A DNA stretch of 64,000 nucleotides from Perca fluviatilis. Taxonomy: Eukaryota; Chordata; Actinopteri; Perciformes; Percidae. The position numbers and the translations under genes were made by a program. The DNA lies in contig NC_053127.1 in the NCBI RefSeq assembly GCF_010015445.1, positions 25,274,745 through 25,338,744 on the forward strand, in the 5' to 3' direction. How positions within the stretch are numbered: the stretch's first letter is position 1; every line of letters starts with the position of its first letter. Shown one piece after another: positions 50,241-62,083 of this stretch. The notes beneath the pieces were generated by a model. It made no database searches. It was not told the DNA's origin and saw nothing but the letters and a program-made list of their open reading frames with translations.

Positions 50241-52959
50241 TCCGGGTAGCTGCCTGTTTGCCAATTTGGAGGGAGATCGAGAAGAGCAGAGGCATGGCTA
50301 TTGCATCGGCTTTTCTTACTGTGTGATCGTCAACGTGAAGGCTGTCTCATATTTTGCCTCAACACTTTGTATAACCCTGAGCAACTATAGTGATGTGCAG
50401 TGAGAGGCTGACAAATATGCAAAGATATAAACGAGTGGAGGGAAATGAAAAAGCCAAAGAGCTGTCACAGTTAATAGGAAATAGGGGGAGTGGAGAATCA
50501 GCATTGGACATAAAAGCAAGAACGGGGACAATAACGTAGTGACACAGCTAATGGCAGCAATGTGTTGCATACGCAAAAATCCATACATACGTCTAAACAG
50601 CTCATACAATTCACTTACTCGTGTCATTAAAATCTGCATTTCACCCCTGATATCAGGTATGTTCTGTATTTTTTAACGGACAAAACAGTCAACAGTGACT
50701 ACTGTAATAAAGGACTAGCCGAGGCCAAGTCTGTGGAGGTTCCAAATTATTTATTCCTTCATAAATATTTTTTGGATTTGGCTTTGTGCTTTTTGGAGAT
50801 ATTTTCTCCCCTGGCTCAGAACCAACTGGAGAGCTACTTTGGAGTGAAATAAATCAATAAAAATAGGTTTCAGTACTTGGCACTGTCTCCTCAAAATCCT
50901 AGCCATTTTATGTGCTGTGTTGCCATGAAGACGGGCATGTCTTTGTGTCCATTTTTCACCATCTGTTCCTAGAAATATTGGAGATGCTTTGAATTGTGAC
51001 CAACTGTGAAATGTACGATAGAACCCAGAACTCACAAACCCTGCAATTAGCTGTGTGCACTGATCCTGTTGTTATGTTGAAGCCACCCACACATAAAGCA
51101 AGAGCCCCACTGTTGAACCTCTATCCTCTTGTTATTTGTGCTTTAGCCCTACTGTGATGACAGCTAGTTTATAACTGTCCATGTTTATAATGAAACTAAT
51201 TATACAGTCATTACAGGACCAAGACAATATTGTCCTCTACAGTAGGCTACTATGGTACTAATGCAGTAATTCAGTCTCAGCCCTCTGAGCAGCCAGAGAG
51301 TCATATATGGGGATACTATTTGCTTGGAGGAAATGGCAGAGACCCTTGTTGATTGTCTGTAGGGAAAAGTAACACAATAGCAATGTGCGACAAAGAATAC
51401 GGACTGAATAATAGGAGACATTGCAGGACATATAGTATTTCGGTGCCATTGTGTTGCTGCAAACATGTTGAATATGGCATGGGAGTAAAACAAATGCAAG
51501 AGGGTAAAGAAAGGAGAGTGGAAGGTGTTCTTCAATGAAAACAAACAAACAAATAGAGTGCATGTTTTATAAAGGCAGAAATGTGCTTGTGGTGAGACTG
51601 TAATTTCCCATATTTTACTGGTTGTTTTCCAACCGTGATGGCTCAGCCTATAGCGCAGGCTCCATTCAGCAGAGCCACCAGTGGTTCACAATGGGCAATT
51701 AAAGGATTTGAGGCGAGAGGTCAGGGAGGGCCGGGTAAGTCAACTTTTTTCAGTCTAAATGTGACTTGAAAGACCAGAAGCATCACTGCTTTTTTCTGTA
51801 CCGTGTTAGAAAGACAGAGCGATTGAAGTTTGTGTCTAACTGCATAATTATGTCTCTTCTCTTTTGTTACTAATTTTGGTTGGACATGTGAAGGGATTTT
51901 AAAGTATACCCTTTTGATTGTAGGAATGATGCATGCACTTAACTTGGCATATTTTTGTAGTGTCATGCAACCTGCCTGCCTATTCCAATGTGGGCTTTGG
52001 GATCTCAGTGTAGTGGGTAGAATTAGGGCTGCCCAGACTGTGCTGCAGCCCTGCAGCCAGCAGAGGGAGTGCTGAGCTGTTTAGACAACACAGGACATTT
52101 CTGAGTTTCATAAAGACACACTGTATATTGTAACTATTCACTTTAAAAGAGTAGTATTTCTCAGTTCAAAATGTATTTTGTTGAGGTAGACTAGTTCACT
52201 CAGGCTATGTGGTTATTACTTCCACATGTTTCATATCAAGACATAATATGTTATGTTAGTCATTTCATTTCTAATGCCCTCAAAATGTCATTTAATTTCC
52301 CAGTGGTATGTTGAGAGGTCAGAGGGTGAACACTTCATTGATTTTTGTCATGGAAAGAAGAAGCACAATGCTGCACTGCTGGCGGGTGTGGATGAAGGGA
52401 CATTTCACTGGCTCATTAGGAATACAGTATGTTTCCCATATGTGCTGCCTGAGCTGGTCCCTTTAGGTTTTAATAAGGACACAGTAAAAGTGTACATCCC
52501 TCCGTCTTGATGGGAGGATGAAAATAGTATAAATCATTCAGCAAGGTCAAATTTTGTTTCACTTTCATCAGTAGACACACTTTAAAATATTAAGTACACG
52601 TTTGGTTTGGGAATTCTGCCGTTCATAAACGACTCTTATGAAAGTGATGTGGCTTAAAACAAAGCGTTTGATTGTTGCAGCCAACTGGATCCATAATAGA
52701 AACGGCTTGACTTAGGCCTATGGGACTTGATATTATTCCATTGGATATTAAAACTATAACATCCACATTCCGTAGTTTGCAATAATTGTGATGTGTATCA
52801 GGCTGCTGTAGACTGGATCTTTTTCACAAGGGACGTGCTTGATGCAAAGCCCAGTGGAGCCTCGTGTTGTGAATGTATCCGTATGCGGTTAAATGGTGCC
52901 TGACTCGCAGGAATCTCCTCTGCACAACAGAAAAGCCTCTGACTGGTTAGGAAAACCAA

Positions 52960-53524
52960 ACCAGCACTGAGCGCAGAGACGCGCGGCGCCTCATCCAACC
53001 AGCGCCAGTCCCACGAAACCGGGGTAAAACTACACGTTTAAACCATTTAAAGTGGCTGCAACTGGACGCTTCTACTCTTCGGATTCTTGCTCTCCATTCA
53101 GCCGCAGAAAGCTTCTCCCGAAGTGGAACTAATAGCGTATCTGATCACAGATGAATTCCGCGAAGTTATCAGCATTTGGAAGTGAGGAGTTTGATAGGAG
53201 TGGAGAAAATCCAAGTGGTGTTGAGTGGATTACTTCTCGAGTAGCCCGCAACGATGCCTCCGACTGATCCCAACTCTGATTCTAATAGAAATTCACTCTC
53301 CGAGGAGCAGTTCTGAACAGTATTATCTGTATTATTGCGGAGTTCAGGAACTCTCCTCCAGACGGATCCCCATCATAGGCTCCGCAGTAGAAGTTGTGAT
53401 TTAGATGAAATAGACCACAAAGCGCAATCTAACTGGATTTACACCGTTTCCAGCTTCTCTTGAATGATGCCTGCCTGTCTGACGGGGATTTATTGTCTAC
53501 TGGCATTTCTACAGATTTGTTCAG
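52960..53524 (+). CDS. First exon with long 5'UTR and second signal peptide
   Basis: A promoter-like GC-richer stretch (around 52970-53030) leads into a roughly 430-base leader, then ATG at 53464 encoding MMPACLTGIYCLLAFLQICS. This is a compact signal peptide ending at a TCAG|GTATGA donor in phase 1 (53524). Coding bases are 53464-53524. The exon end and phase match those of the 46.9-kb signal-peptide exon, so the two may be alternative first exons of one gene. Its N-terminus loosely resembles the short alternative leaders of IgLON genes (OPCML/NTM), which also have large first introns; that identity is speculative. No downstream exon was found before 64 kb. Confidence 0.5.
53151..53316 (+). 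promoter_or_regulatory. Overlapping upstream ORFs in the 5' leader
   Basis: A 38-codon uORF starts at 53151 and stops at 53265-53267. A 20-codon uORF starts inside it at 53254 and stops at 53314-53316. A minimal ATG-AAA-TAG follows at about 53405. If the leader is transcribed as inferred, these would reduce initiation at 53464. Confidence 0.4.
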
Positions 53525-53819
53525 GTATGAGTTGCTTATTGCCAAGATAAGCTTTCCTTATGTTTTCAGTACGGGCACTTTCAGAATAATGGCTAATGTC
53601 CTGTATAGAAAGAGACCTGGTTTAAATAGCGATGGTGGAACAGAGAGAGAAGTTAGAGGGGGTGATGAATTGGCTAAATTTGATCAGTCATGGCACCCTG
53701 CGTGTATTCCGGTCACCTTTTCTCTGTGTAGCCAGCAGTATCTGTATGTGGCCCCTGACCCATGCTGCGTGCTGAAAGTGACCCATTTATCTATGCTCTG
53801 CGGCTTTTAGGCGTAGAGT

Positions 53820-53973
53820 AAACACCCCCTTTTGGGGGGGGCTTTAAAAATGGGGGGAAATTTTTTTCCCCTGTTTTTTTTTAAAAAAAAAAAAAAAAAA
53901 AAGAGTTAGTTTTTTTTGAGCCCATGTTGTTGTTATTTTTTGTATCATGCTCTTTAAAGACATGGTGCATCAG

Positions 53974-54009
<36 letters not shown>

Positions 54010-54130
54010 CAATGAGTCAAAGTAGGCCATATCGGTACTAGGTTATCATCCTCAGTCCTCAGTAAGGAAAAAAATTTTTGGGGATAAAAGATCATGATTC
54101 CCAATGTTCTTTTTAAAAAAATTTCCCAGT
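53820..54130. other. Low-complexity, assembly-suspect segment
   Basis: Runs of C, G, A and T 5-30 bases long succeed one another (CCCCC, GGGGGGG, A20, T26 and so on), unlike the flanks. This is typical of mis-called or gap-filled sequence. Confidence 0.6.
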
Positions 54131-57100
54131 CTACACTGGTAGTTTAACTTACAGTACTTATCTTCAGTTTTGAATGTGCCAACTCCAGAATACAATCCAG
54201 GGTGACATTTATGTTGGGGAATTAGGCATTGTCAGACATCATCTGAGACAAAGAAAAAAAAAATCTTTGGATTATACATGTTGTGTACTAGCTGGATGCT
54301 GTGTTTTTGTTAGAGGGTCAAGGTTCATTATGGGAAAATGGCCAAGCATAACATTAATCTAACACTGATATTGCAGGTGGAGGTTGTGGTACACATCAGC
54401 AAAGACAACGTTTTTGTTGGAAGCCGACAACATACTTACTTTCCACTAGACCTTGTTGGCTCACACATTTTTCTTTCGCCTCGATCCCAGCTGATGTTAG
54501 CCGCCATGTCCCAGTCAAGCAGCAAAAGGTTGAGGTTTGAAGGAGCATCACAGACATCACCTCCTCCACCCACTAGGACTGAAAAGGCACACTAATATTA
54601 TGCAGAATATAGTAGCAACTACAGTCAAATAGACTAATACTGCAGTACTGTAGGTAGCTTCAGTCCAGATATTAGATTAGAACTAAATCTTTTACCTACA
54701 GTATGCACCTGCTGTGGGGCACAAGCTGTTTAAGCCTGGAGGACAGCACGCCCAATAGAGAAATAAATAAAATCTCTCCACCGTATACATGAAAAAAAGT
54801 ATTTTCTTTTACATATTTTAAGCTGTGGAGTGAATTTTAGACTAAGGCTTCAGCCTAGAGTAGGCTAACAGTGGTTAAGTAGCAATTGTTGTTCATTCAC
54901 CAGTAATATTACAAAATGTCAATGCATATTTTCTTGAAACCACAGGAAAGGGCACATGAGAAATCTGAATTTTTAAAATTTTTATTTATTTCAAGAGTCC
55001 CTCAAATTCCTTACTGGCGCCAGTCTTGTTCACTCTGTAAGACAAAGACAACTGTCAGTAACATTAGCAATGGCCACAGACTGAAAAAAAGAACAATATA
55101 TTTTCAGCACTAGGGCTTTCATAAGTGTCTGTCACTGAGTGATGGCTTTATTTGGCACTGGACTTCTTTTCTTTGACATTGTAGAGGCAGTTTTTTTTCC
55201 CCAAGGCTTTTACTTCTACGAGAGCTGAAAATAATTTTGCCCACTTCAGAATACATTTGGGTTAAATCTTATTCTTGGGTGTGACACCGTTCTTTAAATT
55301 CAACATATTATGACTGTTATTTATGTAACGTTTTCCAAACCAAAAATAATGCACCAAATGTTCTTTCTGTGACCCTTGCAGAAGCTGTCAACAGGTGGAT
55401 ATAATACAGCCTTTTACCAACTATTTTCTCACATTTCAGTGGTGACTCAAAAAAGGAAACATACTTAGGCTTGTCTGTCTACATCAAGAGCAAAAAAATG
55501 TGTGACACCAATTTTCCAGTTTGTTGTCACTAAATTTCCAAACCGACAAACTTGGTAACCACACAATCCTGAGCGTTTCAAGAGTACTCAAGGATATTTG
55601 TGCTGTTCTATACTTTTAAGGAAGTTTTCTGAACCTTCATCATTAACTGAATATGTTTAATCTGAAATGCACACCTGCCATGACGCACACCCCATTATTT
55701 GAAGCCCAGATACAAAGATATTTATTCAATGCTCTTGACCACTCACTGATGGGCCCAGCACTGCAGTTTTTAGCCAACATGTGTGAGTTGAATTGCAATA
55801 AGGTTTACAGTAAATGTACATGGCACTGGCCAGGCTGAGCCTGCGAGTGAGTGTGTGTTTACCACACCCCCATCCCACCATAGATTACAGGGATTTTTAG
55901 ACATTATATCTGGGATAGCTGCCAGGTTTACATGCCTGTCCTTTAAAATGATCCATGCATAACAAATTGCAATCAGAATGATTGCATGTCTTTTATCCAT
56001 CCTTCTTTTGTTTAATGTATACCAACTCATCCCTTTCTATGGTATCTTGACTGTAGCATAAACACGTACAATGGTCCATCATTAAAACGTTGAGCTCTTG
56101 AAGCTCGGCTGTTAAGTGACTTCATTGCACTCAGAACTAAGGGAAACCTGGAACTCCCCTTCGTTGAGAGTTTGCATAATAAATCTGCCAACGATAATTG
56201 GATGATACATAATAATCTAAATGATGGCCATTAAAAGCATACACTCGTGTCGAAATGGCTTTGTCCCTTTCATCCCCCAGATCTAAATTACACATCCCCA
56301 GAGTAATGCTGTGACTTGCAGCGCCAGTCTACCTGCTTTGTTTGATGGTCTGTAAACACTGTCTAAAAAGGAACCATGGGAAAATAAAATAATGGCTCAT
56401 CCTTTTATGATGGTTGTCTCAACTGTGCTTTCAAACAACAGTACAGGATTTGAAACCCAATCGCATTGGCTGGGACTGATAGGATTATTATCTTCATCAT
56501 AACTGTACTAGCTCAGCTAGTAACTAGGCTAATTACTTTAGTAATAAGTGACCAAGGCCCTCTGAGGCTTGTTTTACCTTTTTATAGGCCGCCTCGTCCA
56601 TGTGTTATCACTGTAGAAGTAAGTACAAGAGGTGCTCAGAGACCAGCAGAACACAGCCTAATTCCATCACTGGTGTTGCAGCAGCCCCACAGGGACCAGT
56701 TTGATTGAGACATCTGGCTGGCCTGCTGGAGTTAGTTGCACACAGGTCAGAGTTCATATGTACCTACTCATGCTGCTTTGGCGACCGACACTCAATGGCT
56801 GCAAGAGGTTGACTGGTGTGACCCAAAATACTGCACAGCACTTGTTACAGAACACTGGACTTTAAGTAATGATGGCTTGATTGGGGGAAACTGGCCTGCT
56901 GTGTTAGTCCCCTCAGCTAACAAGACTCCCTGAAGTCTTTGTGGTGGTGACAATGATGAGTGGAGTCCCACCACTAATGATGACCTCTTCGCTATGGATG
57001 ACGGGGCTGATAGGACATCTTTGCACGTAGGCGATAATTCCTTTGTTTGTTGCATGAAATTGTCAAATTATTTCGTTTTTCTTCCTTAGAAATAATGCAT

Positions 57101-58760
57101 CTAATAGGCTTCACTAAATATAAATGGTTGGTTGGAGAGCATCTTCATTATTCTTGTTTATTTCTTGGAAGATGCCAATGTGAAGGATAGAAATAAGGAC
57201 TTTTTTTTTTTAATGCATTGAGGGTGTGGCCCATCCCTGCTTCATTCATACTGACTGATAATCTGCAGAAACTACTCTGTTTTTTAAGAAAGGTGCACTG
57301 GTTGCTTGATAATTTTGCATATGATATTTAATTCTTGACTGCTGTCAACGCCTCTGGTATGCTGTGCTTTTTAGCTTTGAATGGCTTTAAGGCTTTCAAG
57401 CCATTGTATTTTTCTCACCCATCCTTGGGATCCATTAAACCTGGTTTTAGGGCTATTTCTGGACTTCTTAAGCAGTTTTTGTGTTTATATTTTGAAAGAC
57501 TTGAATCAGACAAACACCTTTACACCTTAAATTATATTCTCATTGTTATACAGAGCAGCCACAGAGTCAGATTATGTAAAGACGAGGTCATGCCAAAGGC
57601 ATGTTGCTTGACACAGGTGTTTTTAAGGTCATCATTACCGTATACATGCTCATATGAACTCTGTCCCTCAGGAACTATTCTGGCATTGAAACTGAGAGTG
57701 TATCCCTCTTGTCTCTCAAACCCCTGCAGACGTTGCTGCAATTGTTTGCTTCTGACTGAATGTGCATACATGCATATGTAATGGTGTTGGCACAAGCTTG
57801 TTTTAATGTGTGTTTTCGAATTGTGTGCTGAAAGCTGTGATTTGTGATTGCTTCCCTTGTTTACTCACTGGTGTCCTGCGGTGCAATGAGGCCGAGTGTG
57901 GTTGCCAACGCTGGGGAAGGGAAGCTACTGAGAGCTTTAACAAGCGCCTGCAGGCCTGGAGTTCACAGGTCATCACACCTTCTCAAAGGGAAGCACATAT
58001 ACGTACACACCCCCACACACACATATATACACACACACAAACTCTATATCTATCTATATCTATACTATATCTGCCTGCCCCACAAAGGTTGCAGGTTCCT
58101 TGCCTGAAGGGTCCTCACACCCATACAATTTCCTTTAACCTTTTCTACTCATATGTGTAAAAATAGAATCACAGCACAGTTCATTTGTTCAGTCAGCAAT
58201 TTCAATTGTCAATTCATTTTCATCGACAAGCTCTTATTAAAGCACAACAATGTCTTCATAAGGTGCAACAACAACTCAAGCATGAGCTGAGACAAACAAT
58301 TTAGCAGCAAAATGATAAAAACAACTTTAAATTAACCATGAAAGTATAAAAGCATGAAGCTGAGCATAAAATAAAATATTAAACATGAAGTTTCAGGGTC
58401 ACTGGAACTTCAGTAATGTAATAAATCAAGCAGACACAAATTGCACTAACCAATTAATTTTGTCATTTAAGTATGTGTTTTTTAAGCTGATAAAATGTGG
58501 TTGTGTCCACTGTGTCACAGATCACATCATACTACTGTGAAAACAAAATTAATAAGTAAGAATAATAAATAAGCCTAATACGGACGTAATATGGATCTGC
58601 TAAATTATTTTTGTGTCTTGTGCTTGTCACCGAGAGGTGCTGCTCGTAGTTCCTCACAAGAAACCATCCTAAATAGTGAACCAATTGCCACGCTTATCTG
58701 GACAGACTAGCTTCTAAGCTCAGAAATTCCAGCCGGTTTGTGGTTTTCTCTGGGCTGTTT
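54131..58760. other. Putative large intron, no exon recognised
   Basis: Non-coding. Holds a small CA/TATC microsatellite at 58005-58065. No element with paired ends was found. Confidence 0.4.
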
Positions 58761-58767
58761 ATACTCC

Positions 58768-59357
58768 TTAAGGCCGGGACACACAGGGCCGAAAATCGGC
58801 CGTTGGACAGTCTGGCGAGGTCGGTGACTCGAATCTGTTCGGTGTGCCGTCGTCAGTCTGGGGGGCTGTCGGCCTTCATTTTGGCCGACCTGACATGTTC
58901 AGTCGGAGGCAGGGCAGTCGGGACTCACCCGGAAATGGCGAGCGGAATGAGTGTGACTAGAGTCTCTCAAAATCTGACGAAAATCTTTTAAACTGACCTT
59001 TGTTGAGCTGAAATGAAGACAGATTCAGCAACTGCATGGACTATTTCTCGCTTAAAATGTTTTCAGAAACATGTTTCAGTGAACTATTTTAGTACAATAT
59101 GAGATCGTCATGACAGTCTGGTTTTGAATTTCCGGAGAAAACAAACCCATGTGACGCGTTTGTCCAATCAGCTGCTGGTTTTTATTTCTTGGGCAACAAT
59201 ACAGAGTAGTGCCGCCTGCTGCTATGGAGACGTATTACAAGTCGGAGTCGCCTCAGTGTGTTCCGAGGCAGTTTTTTGGACCTCGGGGACCCGACTGATC
59301 ATTTCGACTGGCTTTTCTGCCGAGGGTCAGCCGTCCGGTTGGTGTGTACCGGCTCTA
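58768..59357. mobile_element. MITE-like element, about 590 bp
   Basis: The left end reads TAAGGCCGGGACACACAGG and the right end is the inverse of TTAGAGCCGGTACACACCAA, giving imperfect inverted termini. The interior is GC-rich with repeated CAGTCGG/GCCGACC phrases. No transposase frame; target duplication not resolved. Confidence 0.65.
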
Positions 59358-62050
59358 AGTCTCCTGTTCTTTATAGTTTTGAGATTTTACAAGTAATTGT
59401 GAAGACATCCCACACCTGTGTTTTTGAATCCATCTAGTTTCTTACTCATGATAATCAAGATATATATAGGCATTTTTCTTTCTTACACAATCTCTGAAAC
59501 AAGTGGTTGGTTATATATGGTCCTACAACTTGTGCATCCATCCTAGCAATGATTGAAGTGCTGCATTAGTTGCTTTCAGAGTGATGCGGTATTCCTCAAG
59601 GATTTCGGGTTGTAAAAGAATGAAAAAAAAAAAACAAAATAATTTATTTTGACACATTCAGCTGGTTGGATTTTATGACATGTATTTGAAATTCTAATAT
59701 TATAATTTATTCTGACAGCCTTGATCAGAACACATCTAAACCAAACCCAGTCCTTCACTTGGTTCATTAGATCCCGGTTAGCCTTCCGTGATGATGAAGA
59801 GAGCGGCTGGAATCAGCAGGCCAGTGTGAGCACGATGCCCTCAGGACTGGCCGTGTTATTACAGGGAGAGGACCTGCCTAATGTTACCTTCATTAACCAG
59901 AGGTGGACGTTGGAATGTCTCTCAAACCATCTCTAGCATTTTGACATACAGTCTCATTAGCTAGTGGGAGAGCCAGTGGGAGATGTTTGTATTATGTAGG
60001 AATGGCATGGTATTGCACAGTGAATGAAGATTTAAATGGATATATTGGCCAAGACAGATACTTGTTTACTGGTTTATATCCAACAAGTAATATGTTGTAA
60101 GAATTAATCATACAGTATGTAACAAGATTATGATATGCCGTTATCTATTCCTTTGTAATAATGGCAATCGTTTCAATATCCTACGCTTTTTTGATTGTAT
60201 TTCACCTACCGTATCACAGTGCTTTTATTCATTTTACTTGCTACTTTTGATGTCTCGCTGACCAGTTCACAAGAACAAATTATCTTTTTTTTTCATCAAG
60301 AACTGACACATTTTCCATCTGCTAATTCAACTCTAGAGTTTGTGTAAATAAGACACTTTTATGGTTAAAAAAAAAAAAAAAATATATGTGCCTTGGATCT
60401 GGGTTGTACTTTCTTACATTCCATTTCTCCCATTTCCGTGCTGGGTTACAATGTAGCCGGTGGCCTTCTTTTCCAAGTGCATATTACTAGGAGTTGCAGA
60501 GTGGAATGATAGCAAATGACATCTTATCATGTTTAAAAAAAAAAAAAATGCCTCAGGTTAATGAAAAAAAGTGTGGACAGGGCTAGTGTCAAAGTGTTGA
60601 AGAGGGAAGCGATGCCACATCTGCAGACTTTTGTGGCTATGTTATGAAATACAGTCAGTAATTAAGTTATGTTCAGAATATGTATGTATGAACACAGAGA
60701 TAAAAGGAAACTCCAGACAGTCGTGAATCTTACAGACATTTTATTCCCATAGCCTGTGATTTTCTGCTGCAGTAAGAACTCCTTCCAATCAACTAAATTA
60801 CCTGCACTGTTTTGCTCACTTCAAACTGCGGCTTTACTGTGACATGCAAGATTGGTATCAAGTGTGGAATGTAGCCAGATTGGTAAAGCTGCTTTATTCC
60901 AAATAGTGCTGGTTTGGCAGTGAGAGGTATGACAAATTGTTGTATTCAGTTGTTTTTTTCCACAAATCATTGCAATTACATTAAACGGTTGAGTGGAACC
61001 TCTCTTCAACCAGCAGATCAACTGTTGCCAAGATTTTCAGATTGTAAGCTAAGTTTTGCACTCTTAAAGCAATTTATTAAAACACCCAAAGTAACGCTTT
61101 ACCTCAGAAACACCTCATACCCTCAAACTCAAGCCACGCAATGTAGCAAACCAAGCTGGAAAGCTGGGCTTTAACTGTATTCCTCACGTCAACAACCAAC
61201 GCCAGAGCCCCGTGCCAACATGAGATCAAGAGCACCACCGAGAATAGAGCCAAATAAAAAGCTGTTCATACAGATAAATTCTGGAATTACTACAAGATGA
61301 GCAGTTTTAATCACCTTTTTAAAAAAATCTGTTGGAAAAGCTTATTAAAGGTTAAGCTTTTAACTTGTCATAGAAAAAAACACTTCATATCCTTCATAGC
61401 AAAAACGAAGCGAAAAACAATTTGTCAAGACGCCCTTAAAATGATATGTGCCCAGTGGAAGTGATTGACACAAGCAGGTTTGCTGCGGAAAAAAAAAAGA
61501 GGTCAGTATATTATGGATTTCTTACAGCCGATTTTCTTCCGTGCTGAACTCTGACTTCTTGGCTGCTCCCACTGCGGTGCTTTATTGACACTTGTAGTAT
61601 TGCTGCTCCCTGCAGGTACTGTTGATAGACTAAGTGTCTGAAAAAGTATACACATACTATATACTGTCATACACTGCCTTTATAAACAAAAATCCTGGCT
61701 TTATGTATTCATTAAGTGATTGATATTCCCATCATCAATTTAAGACATTATTCTTTGGAATGGGTGACGTCAAGAGGTAGATTTTGTGCAAGTGCAAGGT
61801 CTAATATTTAAAATGAAGACGGTATGTCCACCATGGTAGCAATGTGGCACCACTACCAGCCGCAGCAGCAGCAGCAGCAGCTGTGCTTTGATAAGATTTG
61901 TATTTGGCTCCTTGGCTTGACTGCTGCCGATGTGAAAGACACCCGTTGCTGTTGTTGTAACAGTTGGACTGCTGCTTTAAGATTTGAAACCGTTTTGAGA
62001 AACAACAAAAACATATTTTGATTCTGTAAATATTTTTATATATTATATAT

Positions 62051-62083
<33 letters not shown>

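Noticed and set aside
52960..53524. Firm assignment of the 53-kb first exon to an IgLON gene (opcml or ntm)
   Set aside because: The leader is only loosely similar and no Ig-domain exon is in the window.
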